This document shows, piece by piece, positions 1 to 6,800 of a stretch of DNA of 30,417 nt; position 1 is the stretch's first letter; each line of letters opens with the position of its first letter. The stretch is from an uncultured Blautia sp. GTDB lineage: Bacteria > Bacillota > Clostridia > Lachnospirales > Lachnospiraceae. The stretch covers positions 1 to 30,417 of the forward strand of contig CAKRVL010000025.1 of the NCBI GenBank assembly GCA_934408705.1, written 5' to 3'. The translations under genes and the position numbers were made by a program. A model generated the notes under the pieces. That model was given only the letters and a program-made list of their open reading frames with translations. It did not search any database and was not told where the DNA came from.

Positions 1-846
1 GTATATCGCGGAACAGCCGACGCGATTTCCCAGAACATTGATTTTATAGATCAGTATGATCCGGAATACCTTCTGGTTCTCTCCGGCGACCACATTTATA
101 AGATGAATTATGATAAGATGCTTGCTTTCCACAAGGAGAAAAAGGCAGATGCAACTATCGCTGTTATTGAAGTACCGATTAAGGAAGCCAGCCGTTTCGG
201 TATTATGAATACTGACGGAGAGACTGACCGCATCACTGAATTCGTTGAGAAACCACCTGTACCACAGAGCAATCTTGCTTCTATGGGTATTTATATTTTT
301 AACTGGAAGCTTCTTCGCAAGCTCCTTCTTGCAGATATGAAGAATCCGGAATCCAGCCATGATTTTGGTAAGGATATTATCCCTACCCTTCTGAATGATG
401 ATAAGAGACTTTTTGCTTATCGTTTCAAGGGCTACTGGAAGGATGTAGGAACCATTGATTCTCTCTGGGAGGCTAATATGGACCTGCTCAGCCCGGATAA
501 TGAGCTTGATCTAAGCGATCTCACCTGGAAGATCTATACTGAGGATGTAACTGCACTTCCGCAGTATATCGGCACAGAAGCCAAGATTCAGAACGCTTAC
601 ATAACTCAGGGCTGTGTGATTGAAGGCGAGGTTACCAATTCGGTTATCTTTACCGGTGCAAGAGTAAGACCTGGTGCCAAGGTAATTGACAGTGTACTTA
701 TGCCAGGCGCAATTATTGAAGACGGCGCAGTAGTAGTACGTGCTCTGGTGGCCAATGGCATCACTGTTGGCAAGGGTGCTCTGGTAGGAAGTGCAGACAG
801 TGAGCACATCGAGCTGATTGCGAAACGTGTAAAGGGGGCCGAATAA
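1..846 (+). CDS. glgC: Glucose-1-phosphate adenylyltransferase, catalytic subunit (5' end outside window)
   Basis: Makes ADP-glucose from glucose-1-phosphate and ATP, the committed step of bacterial glycogen synthesis in the cytoplasm. The frame is open from the first base and begins [12 protein letters not shown], the YRGTADA signature of GlgC, followed by LSGDHIYKM with the metal-binding Asp and by FVEKPP in the sugar-phosphate region. The last ~110 residues are hexapeptide-like repeats of the left-handed beta-helix ([25 protein letters not shown]). About 281 residues are visible; family members are about 380-420, so the N-terminal nucleotide-binding G-rich loop lies off the window. The first internal ATG (position 103) is not the real start. 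It ends one base before glgD, whose ribosome binding site (AAAGGGGG, 831-838) sits inside this gene, so the two are co-translated. Confidence 0.97.
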   Translation, partial: VYRGTADAISQNIDFIDQYDPEYLLVLSGDHIYKMNYDKMLAFHKEKKADATIAVIEVPIKEASRFGIMNTDGETDRITEFVEKPPVPQSNLASMGIYIFNWKLLRKLLLADMKNPESSHDFGKDIIPTLLNDDKRLFAYRFKGYWKDVGTIDSLWEANMDLLSPDNELDLSDLTWKIYTEDVTALPQYIGTEAKIQNAYITQGCVIEGEVTNSVIFTGARVRPGAKVIDSVLMPGAIIEDGAVVVRALVANGITVGKGALVGSADSEHIELIAKRVKGAE

Positions 847-847
847 T

Positions 848-1963
848 ATGTATAAAGCATTTGGAATTGTAAACTCATCATCAAAAAATATCAGAGTAGA
901 AGGTCTTGAGGACTATCGTCCCATCGGTGCCTTCTCTTTCCTGGGCAGATATCGTGTTATCGACTTCCCGATCTCCAATCTGAGTAACAGTGACATTGAC
1001 CGTATTCAGGTCTATGTTAAGGAGAAACCACGCACACTGGTTGCTCATCTGGGCACCGGCCGTCATTACAACATTAACTCCAAGAGTGGTAAGCTGCAGA
1101 TTCTTTTCTCCGATGCAGACCAGAGAAACAATATTTACAATACTGATATTGCTTCTTACTATGAGAATCTGGAGTGCATCGAAGCAATGCATCACGAGTA
1201 TGTAGTTATCACCCCTGATTATATGGTTTATTCCGCAGATTTTTCCAAGCTCATCGAGCAGCATATCCAGTCTGAAGCTGATATCACTCTGCTCTATCAC
1301 TCTGTAGATAATGCGAAGGATGCTTATCTGAACTGTAATATTCTGAACCTGAACAAGCAGAAAGGTGTACTTTCTATTGAGCCAAACCATGGAAATGCCA
1401 AGAACCGTAACATCTTCATGGACACCTATATTATGAAGAGGAATCTGCTCATTGACCTGATCAAAAAAGCCAGGGCGATTTCTTCCGCTTTTACACTTGC
1501 AGATATTATCAACGAGCTTCAGGAGGAGCTTGATGTAAGAGGAATTGCACATCACGGATTCTTCGCTTCCATCACAGACTTCCAGAGCTACTATGATGCG
1601 AACATGGAGCTGATCAATATCAAGGCTGCACAGACTCTGTTCAGCCCTGAGTGGCCAATCTTTACACGTACTAACGATTCCTGCCCGACTCATTACTATG
1701 AAACTGCAGACATCTGCAATTCCGTTGTTTCTAACGGCAGTCAGATCGAGGGTACTATCGAGAATTCTATTATCGGTCGTGGATGTATCATCCATAAAGG
1801 TGCAGTAATCAAGAATAGTGTTGTTCTTGCCGGCACTGAGATTGGTGAGGGCGTTCATGTAGAGAATCAGGTTGTAGACAAGCTTGTTAAGATTAATCAT
1901 GTAAAAGAAGTTGTTTCTGCAGCCGGACATCCAGGATATATTAAGAGAGGCGACAGAATCTGA
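848..1963 (+). CDS. glgD: GlgD, regulatory subunit of glucose-1-phosphate adenylyltransferase
   Basis: Paralogue of GlgC, 371 residues, with the same nucleotidyltransferase plus beta-helix layout. Near the N-terminus it keeps GRYRVIDFPISNLSNSDI and then VITPDYMVYSADF at the site equivalent to the GlgC metal loop. The YRGTADA substrate motif is replaced by NIYNTDIASYYENL, and the N-terminal G-rich loop is degenerate, as expected for the GlgD subunit, which in Geobacillus raises the activity of GlgC in a heteromer. The C-terminus (NSIIGRGCIIHKGAVIKNSV) is the beta-helix. It starts at ATG 848, two bases after the glgC stop codon, and is the last gene before a strong terminator. Catalytic inactivity is inferred from the missing motif. 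Confidence 0.95.
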   Translation: MYKAFGIVNSSSKNIRVEGLEDYRPIGAFSFLGRYRVIDFPISNLSNSDIDRIQVYVKEKPRTLVAHLGTGRHYNINSKSGKLQILFSDADQRNNIYNTDIASYYENLECIEAMHHEYVVITPDYMVYSADFSKLIEQHIQSEADITLLYHSVDNAKDAYLNCNILNLNKQKGVLSIEPNHGNAKNRNIFMDTYIMKRNLLIDLIKKARAISSAFTLADIINELQEELDVRGIAHHGFFASITDFQSYYDANMELINIKAAQTLFSPEWPIFTRTNDSCPTHYYETADICNSVVSNGSQIEGTIENSIIGRGCIIHKGAVIKNSVVLAGTEIGEGVHVENQVVDKLVKINHVKEVVSAAGHPGYIKRGDRI

Positions 1964-1975
1964 TCCCGTATTCAA

Positions 1976-2017
1976 AAAATCCCGTGCGGTATAAATACCG
2001 CCGGGATTTTTATTTTT
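1976..2017. terminator. Bidirectional intrinsic terminator between glgD and the HD-GYP regulator
   Basis: Inverted repeat AAATCCCG-GCGGTAT / ATACCGC-CGGGATTT (one unpaired T in the left arm, two-base loop). It is flanked by an A run on the left and a TTTTTATTTTT run on the right, so it can stop transcription from glgCD (+) and from the convergent regulator gene (-). Confidence 0.9.
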
Positions 2018-2038
2018 CATATATGTATGATATGAGTG

Positions 2039-4462
2039 TCAGATTCTCACCTGTTCCAGCAGATCATCTACCTTGCCAGGCTTGCATACGCCGGTAATAG
2101 TAAGCTCCAGCTTTACACCGGGAAGCTCCTTAAAGACCAGAGACTCTACTTTCCTGCGAATCACTTCCAACATTTTATCAAAATTATCTCTTGAAATATC
2201 GGAGAATACAAGGACAAAGTCATCGCCGGCATATCGCAGTGCATCCCCGCAGCCTTCTACCGCCTCATGGATCACACCTGCCACCTGACGGAGCACATCA
2301 TCTCCGGTCTGGTGTCCAAAGCTCTCATTGATTCTCTTAAAGTCCTTAATATCAGCCATTGCCAGTGCATCAACATGATCCATCCGACACAGCTTATCTG
2401 TATAATAACGCTTATTATAAATTCCGGTAACCCGGTCTATATACATCTTCTCCTTATGGACACGGACAGAATCTATCACTTCTTCCTTAGAGTATCCCTG
2501 TGGAATAAAGGAACCCTCCAGCCTGGTCACCAGCTCCAGACAGCATGGTCTGCCATCAATCTCCGCGTACATGGATATCACCTGGAAAAGCTCTCCATCT
2601 GTGATCTCAAATTTCATCATCCGTTCCTTAGTGCGCAGGCAGGCAATAGAGGTACAATTACTACAGCCGCTACATTTCCACACATTATAACAATTAAGCT
2701 CAGACTCCCAGACTCTGCCATCCCGTTCTACGTGGATTATCTTCCTGGTAACAGGATTCACAAACCGGACCATATCAAAGGTAATGTTCAGATACTGAAG
2801 CAATACCCATGCCTCATCTCCCGTAATTCCAAAGCCCTGTGTCTTAAATCTTTCATAAAAGCTGGAAAACTTAGAACTGCTGCTGTGTAACAACGCAGCC
2901 TCCTTCGCCACGCTGGCAACCTCATAATCCTCATCAATATCTGTCAGTTTTCCTATGACGCAGGTATACTCATTCTGGTTCTCTGCTCCCCAGATTACCT
3001 TGCAATCACAGCGGTAACGCTCTGGCTTATTTCCATCAAGAAGCTGAATGTCACTTACCACATTCGGCGTCTCTCTGGTAGCCTGTCCAATCTTCTTCAG
3101 AAGGCGCTCCAGTGAGCCGGGCGCAATCATCCTGGTAAGGATTCCATCCTTCTCCAACGGAGAAAATAAGGGTTCTTTAATTCCTGTTCTCTTCGCCCCT
3201 GCCGCATTGACATTCAGAAGAGGCGGGGAAACTGTGTAGGTAAAAATAATTTTATCGGAAACATCCGCCAGAAAGCGGAAACGCTGTCTCTCGCATTCCA
3301 GCTGCTGAACAATTCTCTCAGAAGCTTCCAGTTCAAAATCATGGAATTTATTCGCTATGCCAGACACATCAGAATTATCATATCCATCATTGGACTTCAG
3401 CCCCATTTCCTTCTTAAGCGCACCGGAAATATCCAGCAGACACTCCAGAAGCAGCGGATTAAACACGCCACACTGTCCCGCAAGAATCATCTCAATAGCC
3501 TTCTCATGGGAATATGCAGCCTTATAGCAGCGCACACTGGTAAGCGCATCATATACATCCGCAATAGAAACAGCCTGGGCGGAAATAGGGATTTCCTCTC
3601 CCTTCAGACCGTCCGGATAACCACCGCCATCATAACGCTCATGATGCCAGCGGCATATCTCATACGCAGTTTTCACAAGGGGCTCATTCTTCTGCTCGAA
3701 GGGAAGCTGTTCCAGCATATTAGCACCTGCCATAGAATGCCCCTTCATAACTGTAAATTCCTCAGCAGTCAGTCTGCCTGGTTTGTTCAAAATCTCGTCT
3801 GGAATGGAAATCTTACCAATATCATGCAGCGCTGAAGCTGTACTGATCAGTCCAATCTGTTCCCTGCTTATATTATATGGATTATTCTCCTTCTGTACCA
3901 GATGACGCAAAAGCATATCTGTGATCACCTGGATATGGAGAACATGAAGACCACTCTCACCATTACGGAACTCTACGATATGAGAAAGAATGCTGATCAT
4001 CAGCTTACTACTCTTCTCTCTCTCATATATCTGGTCACTTACAATATTTGTCAGCCGCCGCTGCTTAGCACCCAGCAGAATAGCATTCTCTGAACGGCGG
4101 AGTACCATATTTACATCAAAGGGTTTACCAACGAAATCTGTTACACCCAGATCATAGCCTCGCTTAATACAGGCAGGTGAATCCTCAGCTGAAATAATAA
4201 CCACCGGAATATAGTCTATCCAGTGCTCCTTGTTCATATATGCAAGCACATCAAAACCATCCATCTGCGGCATCACAAGATCCAGAAGCACCAGGGAAAT
4301 CTCCTCCCCGTGCTCCTGCAGATAGTCCACTGCCTGGACTCCGTCCTTCGCCTGTATAATATCATATTCATCTTCGAGAATTGCTGCCAAAAGATCACGA
4401 TTCATCTCAGAATCATCTGCAATGAGAATCTTCTGTCTCTGCTGCATTACCACTTTATTCAT
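2039..4462 (-). CDS. Response regulator with HD-GYP and degenerate GGDEF domains
   Basis: An 807-residue cytoplasmic signalling protein. Receiver domain (about 10-125) has Asp16/Asp17, phospho-acceptor Asp61, Ser91 and Lys113. An HD-GYP phosphodiesterase domain (about 155-350) has HD at 213-214, His242, HHE at 273-275 and DGGGYPDGL, the signature of c-di-GMP hydrolases. A PAS-like region (about 390-510) and an unassigned segment with a Cys cluster follow (Cys591, 597, 600, 603, 608, in CYNVW..C..C..C). The C-terminal GGDEF domain (about 675-807) has AGDDF (745-749) instead of GGDEF and stops before the usual ALYxAKxxGRN helix. I infer a c-di-GMP hydrolase with an inactive or regulatory cyclase half. 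The start is supported by GAGGAAG upstream; an internal Met6 is the alternative. No histidine kinase is adjacent, so the partner is unknown. Confidence 0.93.
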   Translation of the reverse strand: MNKVVMQQRQKILIADDSEMNRDLLAAILEDEYDIIQAKDGVQAVDYLQEHGEEISLVLLDLVMPQMDGFDVLAYMNKEHWIDYIPVVIISAEDSPACIKRGYDLGVTDFVGKPFDVNMVLRRSENAILLGAKQRRLTNIVSDQIYEREKSSKLMISILSHIVEFRNGESGLHVLHIQVITDMLLRHLVQKENNPYNISREQIGLISTASALHDIGKISIPDEILNKPGRLTAEEFTVMKGHSMAGANMLEQLPFEQKNEPLVKTAYEICRWHHERYDGGGYPDGLKGEEIPISAQAVSIADVYDALTSVRCYKAAYSHEKAIEMILAGQCGVFNPLLLECLLDISGALKKEMGLKSNDGYDNSDVSGIANKFHDFELEASERIVQQLECERQRFRFLADVSDKIIFTYTVSPPLLNVNAAGAKRTGIKEPLFSPLEKDGILTRMIAPGSLERLLKKIGQATRETPNVVSDIQLLDGNKPERYRCDCKVIWGAENQNEYTCVIGKLTDIDEDYEVASVAKEAALLHSSSSKFSSFYERFKTQGFGITGDEAWVLLQYLNITFDMVRFVNPVTRKIIHVERDGRVWESELNCYNVWKCSGCSNCTSIACLRTKERMMKFEITDGELFQVISMYAEIDGRPCCLELVTRLEGSFIPQGYSKEEVIDSVRVHKEKMYIDRVTGIYNKRYYTDKLCRMDHVDALAMADIKDFKRINESFGHQTGDDVLRQVAGVIHEAVEGCGDALRYAGDDFVLVFSDISRDNFDKMLEVIRRKVESLVFKELPGVKLELTITGVCKPGKVDDLLEQVRI

Positions 4463-4677
4463 CTTTACTTCCTCTGCAGGTGTTATATCTGGTGCTGTTT
4501 AGTATCTTCTATTTTCCCTTGCAGTCCTGTGTGTAATCCTTATATTGTGGTGGGGATTCATAGTTACCTTTCATGGTCTTCCCGGCAACGTTCTCCCGTA
4601 ATTTGGGAAAACACTTGCAGATATTGCCTGCGGCCAGTAACTTTACGCAACAGAAGCGTCAAGAGTTTCTAGATATG
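4463..4677 (-). other. Long structured 5' leader of the HD-GYP regulator gene
   Basis: From the predicted start site near 4678 to the ATG there are about 215 nt of leader. A hairpin is visible at 4639-4667 (AACT and ACGC pairing with GCGT and AGTT), with further GC-rich pairing possibilities between 4580 and 4640. I looked for the c-di-GMP-I riboswitch core (ACGCAAAG with a GAAA tetraloop) and did not find it. A 21-codon reading frame (start 4574, stop 4509) lies inside. Function unknown. Confidence 0.35.
4509..4574 (-). CDS. Possible 21-residue leader peptide
   Basis: ATG at 4574, preceded by a weak GGGAAG ribosome binding site, opens a 21-codon frame (MKGNYESPPQYKDYTQDCKG plus Lys) that ends at TAG 4509, about 45 bases before the HD-GYP gene. 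It resembles nothing I recognise. It could be a leader peptide of this long transcript or a chance frame; only its position within the leader supports it. Confidence 0.15.
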   Translation of the reverse strand: MKGNYESPPQYKDYTQDCKGK

Positions 4678-4684
4678 CAACTAC

Positions 4685-4713
4685 AGTGTAACAGGGTGAA
4701 TTACTAATGTCAA
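4685..4713 (-). promoter_or_regulatory. Sigma-A promoter for the HD-GYP regulator gene
   Basis: On the minus strand a perfect -35 TTGACA (4708-4713), 17-base spacer, -10 TACACT (4685-4690; 4 of 6 consensus bases). Start of transcription would fall near 4678. Confidence 0.6.
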
Positions 4714-4746
4714 CAACATTCCTCGCAAAAAGTTGCGGTTCATTCC

Positions 4747-4775
4747 TTGCACATTCCCGCACCATATTTTATAAT
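4747..4775 (+). promoter_or_regulatory. Sigma-A promoter for the fliB-like gene
   Basis: TTGCAC (4747-4752), 17-base spacer, perfect TATAAT (4770-4775). Start site near 4782 gives a leader of about 50 nt ending in AGGAGG (4821-4826), seven bases before the ATG. Confidence 0.75.
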
Positions 4776-4832
4776 AGCGTTGCATAATTTTATGTCAGAA
4801 CAAATTGCGCTTAAATTTCCAGGAGGTTTTTC

Positions 4833-6008
4833 ATGCAAATTACAAGACCTGATTATTATAAAGAATTTTCCTGCATTGCCGGTTCCTGCCCCGACACCTG
4901 TTGTGCAGGCTGGCAGATCGTTATTGACGATAAAAGCCTGAAAAAATACCGTCATGTGAAGGGAGCTTTCCGAGGCAGGCTTCATAATGACATTGATTGG
5001 AAGGAGCAGGTTTTCCGCCAGTACAACAGACGATGCGCTTTCCTGAACGAAGATAATCTCTGCGACATTTACAGCGAAGCAGGCAAAAGAATGCTGTGCG
5101 ACACATGCCGTAAATACCCAAGGCACATCGAGGAATTCGAGGGACTTCGAGAATATTCCCTTTCTCTTTCCTGCCCGGAAGCTGCGCGGATCCTTCTTTC
5201 CCGCAAAGAAAAAACAGGCTTTCAGACAGCCAAGGTGCCTTCTGAGGCAGAAAGCTATGACGACTTTGATTATATGCTTTTTACAGCGCTTGAGGATACC
5301 CGGGATTATTTTCTGGAAATCCTGCAGAACCGCCAGGTTCCCATGCGCCTTCGTATATGGAAATTGCTTGCTGCAGCCAGTGATTTCCAGCTCTGTCTGG
5401 ACCGGAACGAGCTTTTCAAATGGGAAGAGATCCGGGAACGCCATAAAGCATCCGGCTTCGGAAAAGCTTTTACAGACAAGGTGCAGAAGCATATAAATAA
5501 AGATGCTGCCCCGGATGAGCTGTTCAAAAGGATGTGGCAGAGAATTATTCCAAAAATGGAGGTACTCCGTCCGGGATGGCATGATTTCTTGAAAGAAAAC
5601 CTGCAGGCATTGTACCACGGCGCCGTTACCCCAGACACCCCTCAGACAGCAGATAAGCCACTTTATTATCAGCATCTGGCTGATTTCCAGAATGTGTACC
5701 CTGACTGGAATATCCAGGAGGAGCAGCTGCTTGTGTATTGGATCTATACTTATTTCTGCGGTGCAGTTTATGACGGTGAAATTTTCGCCAAGGTAAAAAT
5801 GGCAGTTGTCTGTACCCTGCTGATTCACCAGCTGGATATGGGCACTTATCTGAAAAATGGCCGTGTATTTTGTCTGGAGGACCAGATCAATATCTGCTAC
5901 CGTTTTTCCAGAGAACTGGAGCATTCAGATCTTAACCTGAATGCATTTGAGGATTTACTTGCCGCAGATAACCTGTTTTCTCTGGAAAATATGCTGCGTA
6001 TCTGCTAG
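4833..6008 (+). CDS. fliB: FliB-like lysine-N-methylase family protein
   Basis: 391 residues. The N-terminal third carries the Cys pattern of the FliB family: Cys14, Cys19, Cys23, Cys24 (SCIAGSCPDTCCAGW), Cys68 and Cys77 (CAFLNEDNLC), Cys89 and Cys92 (LCDTCRKYPR) and Cys114 in LSCPEAARILL. This arrangement probably binds an iron-sulfur cluster. FliB methylates lysines of flagellin in Salmonella. No flagellar gene is present in this window and homologues are common in non-motile gut Firmicutes, so the real substrate is open. The C-terminal two thirds is helical and weakly conserved. The start is fixed by AGGAGG at 4821 and a strong promoter; GNAT gene follows 130 bases downstream on the same strand. 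Confidence 0.85.
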   Translation: MQITRPDYYKEFSCIAGSCPDTCCAGWQIVIDDKSLKKYRHVKGAFRGRLHNDIDWKEQVFRQYNRRCAFLNEDNLCDIYSEAGKRMLCDTCRKYPRHIEEFEGLREYSLSLSCPEAARILLSRKEKTGFQTAKVPSEAESYDDFDYMLFTALEDTRDYFLEILQNRQVPMRLRIWKLLAAASDFQLCLDRNELFKWEEIRERHKASGFGKAFTDKVQKHINKDAAPDELFKRMWQRIIPKMEVLRPGWHDFLKENLQALYHGAVTPDTPQTADKPLYYQHLADFQNVYPDWNIQEEQLLVYWIYTYFCGAVYDGEIFAKVKMAVVCTLLIHQLDMGTYLKNGRVFCLEDQINICYRFSRELEHSDLNLNAFEDLLAADNLFSLENMLRIC

Positions 6009-6033
6009 AGCGTGTTTGAAAAATCATTCCCAC

Positions 6034-6064
6034 AATCTGCACGCCCCACTTTGCGGGAGATTTT
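6034..6064 (+). terminator. Possible weak terminator or repeat hairpin after fliB
   Basis: AATCT (6034-6038) pairs with AGATT (6058-6062), with an inner CCC/GGG pairing, followed by a TTTT run. The 6009-6138 gap also begins AGCGTGTTTGAAAAATC, which has the look of a dispersed intergenic repeat; this could not be tested here. Confidence 0.3.
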
Positions 6065-6138
6065 GCCCGAATTCAGTTGCCGTAGCCCGAACTTAAAAAA
6101 TAACAGCCTTGCCCAAATATCAAAGGAGAGTTTTCATC

Positions 6139-6774
6139 ATGTCATCACCTGTTACCATCCGTCCCGCCACACCGGCCGACGCCGAAGCGCTTCTTTCTAT
6201 TTATGCTCCCTATGTGGAGCATACTGCAATAACCTTTGAATATACCGTTCCTTCTGTAGAAGAATTCCGTGAGCGGATCAGACATACCCTGCAGCACTAT
6301 CCCTATCTGGTCGCAGAAAAAGTCATAAGCGCTGACGGAACCGGAAGCCATAAGCCGGCCAACAGCCATAATTCATTTGAAATTGTGGGCTACGCCTACG
6401 CCGGTCCGCTTCATGCACGCGCCGCCTATGCCTGGTCTGTAGAGACTTCTATTTATGTAAAAAAAGACAAAAAAAATTCCGGGATCGGCAAGGCTCTTTA
6501 CACTTCTCTGGAAAAAGCCCTTGCCGCCCAGAATATGACTAACTTAAATGCCTGTATCGCAAGCCCTGTAACAGATGACGAATACCTGAACCACAACAGT
6601 ATTCAGTTTCACACCCATCTGGGCTATTCTATGATCGGAGAATTCCATAAATGTGCTTACAAATTCGGCCGGTGGTACAATATGGTCTGGATGGAGAAAA
6701 TGATCGCAGACCACCCGGATAAGCAGCCAGAAGTAATTCCCTTCGGGCAGATACCACCTGAGATTTACTGCTGA
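6139..6774 (+). CDS. GNAT family N-acetyltransferase, phosphinothricin acetyltransferase type
   Basis: 211 residues. It matches the Pat/Bar/YncA type of GNAT enzymes: VTIRPATPADAEALLSIYAPYV at the N-terminus, ITFEYTVPSVEEF, GYAYAGPLHARAAYAWSVETSIYV, then the acetyl-CoA loop KKNSGIGKALYTSL, HLGYSMIGEFHKCAYKFGRWYNMVWMEK at the end. These enzymes acetylate methionine derivatives such as methionine sulfoximine or the herbicide phosphinothricin. The physiological substrate here is unknown. It is slightly longer than usual (about 165-185) because of an insert around residues 63-80 and a C-terminal tail. I chose ATG 6139 because AAGGAGAG (6122-6129) lies eight bases upstream; an in-frame ATG at 6109 has no ribosome binding site. 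It ends 26 bases from the convergent GH31 gene. Confidence 0.9.
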   Translation: MSSPVTIRPATPADAEALLSIYAPYVEHTAITFEYTVPSVEEFRERIRHTLQHYPYLVAEKVISADGTGSHKPANSHNSFEIVGYAYAGPLHARAAYAWSVETSIYVKKDKKNSGIGKALYTSLEKALAAQNMTNLNACIASPVTDDEYLNHNSIQFHTHLGYSMIGEFHKCAYKFGRWYNMVWMEKMIADHPDKQPEVIPFGQIPPEIYC

Positions 6775-6800
6775 CTTTGTAAACGGACAAAATCACGCCC

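Noticed and set aside
881..2020. 379-codon minus-strand frame opposite glgD
   Set aside because: It lies wholly across glgD and reads into the terminator. The protein resembles nothing, while glgD on the other strand is clearly conserved.
4463..4680. c-di-GMP-I riboswitch before the HD-GYP gene
   Set aside because: GCGTAAAG and nearby GC-rich pairs looked suggestive, but the invariant ACGCAAAG and GAAA tetraloop/receptor are absent.
4740..5924. 394-codon minus-strand frame opposite the fliB-like gene
   Set aside because: Antisense shadow of a conserved, well-started gene; no motif or ribosome binding site of its own.
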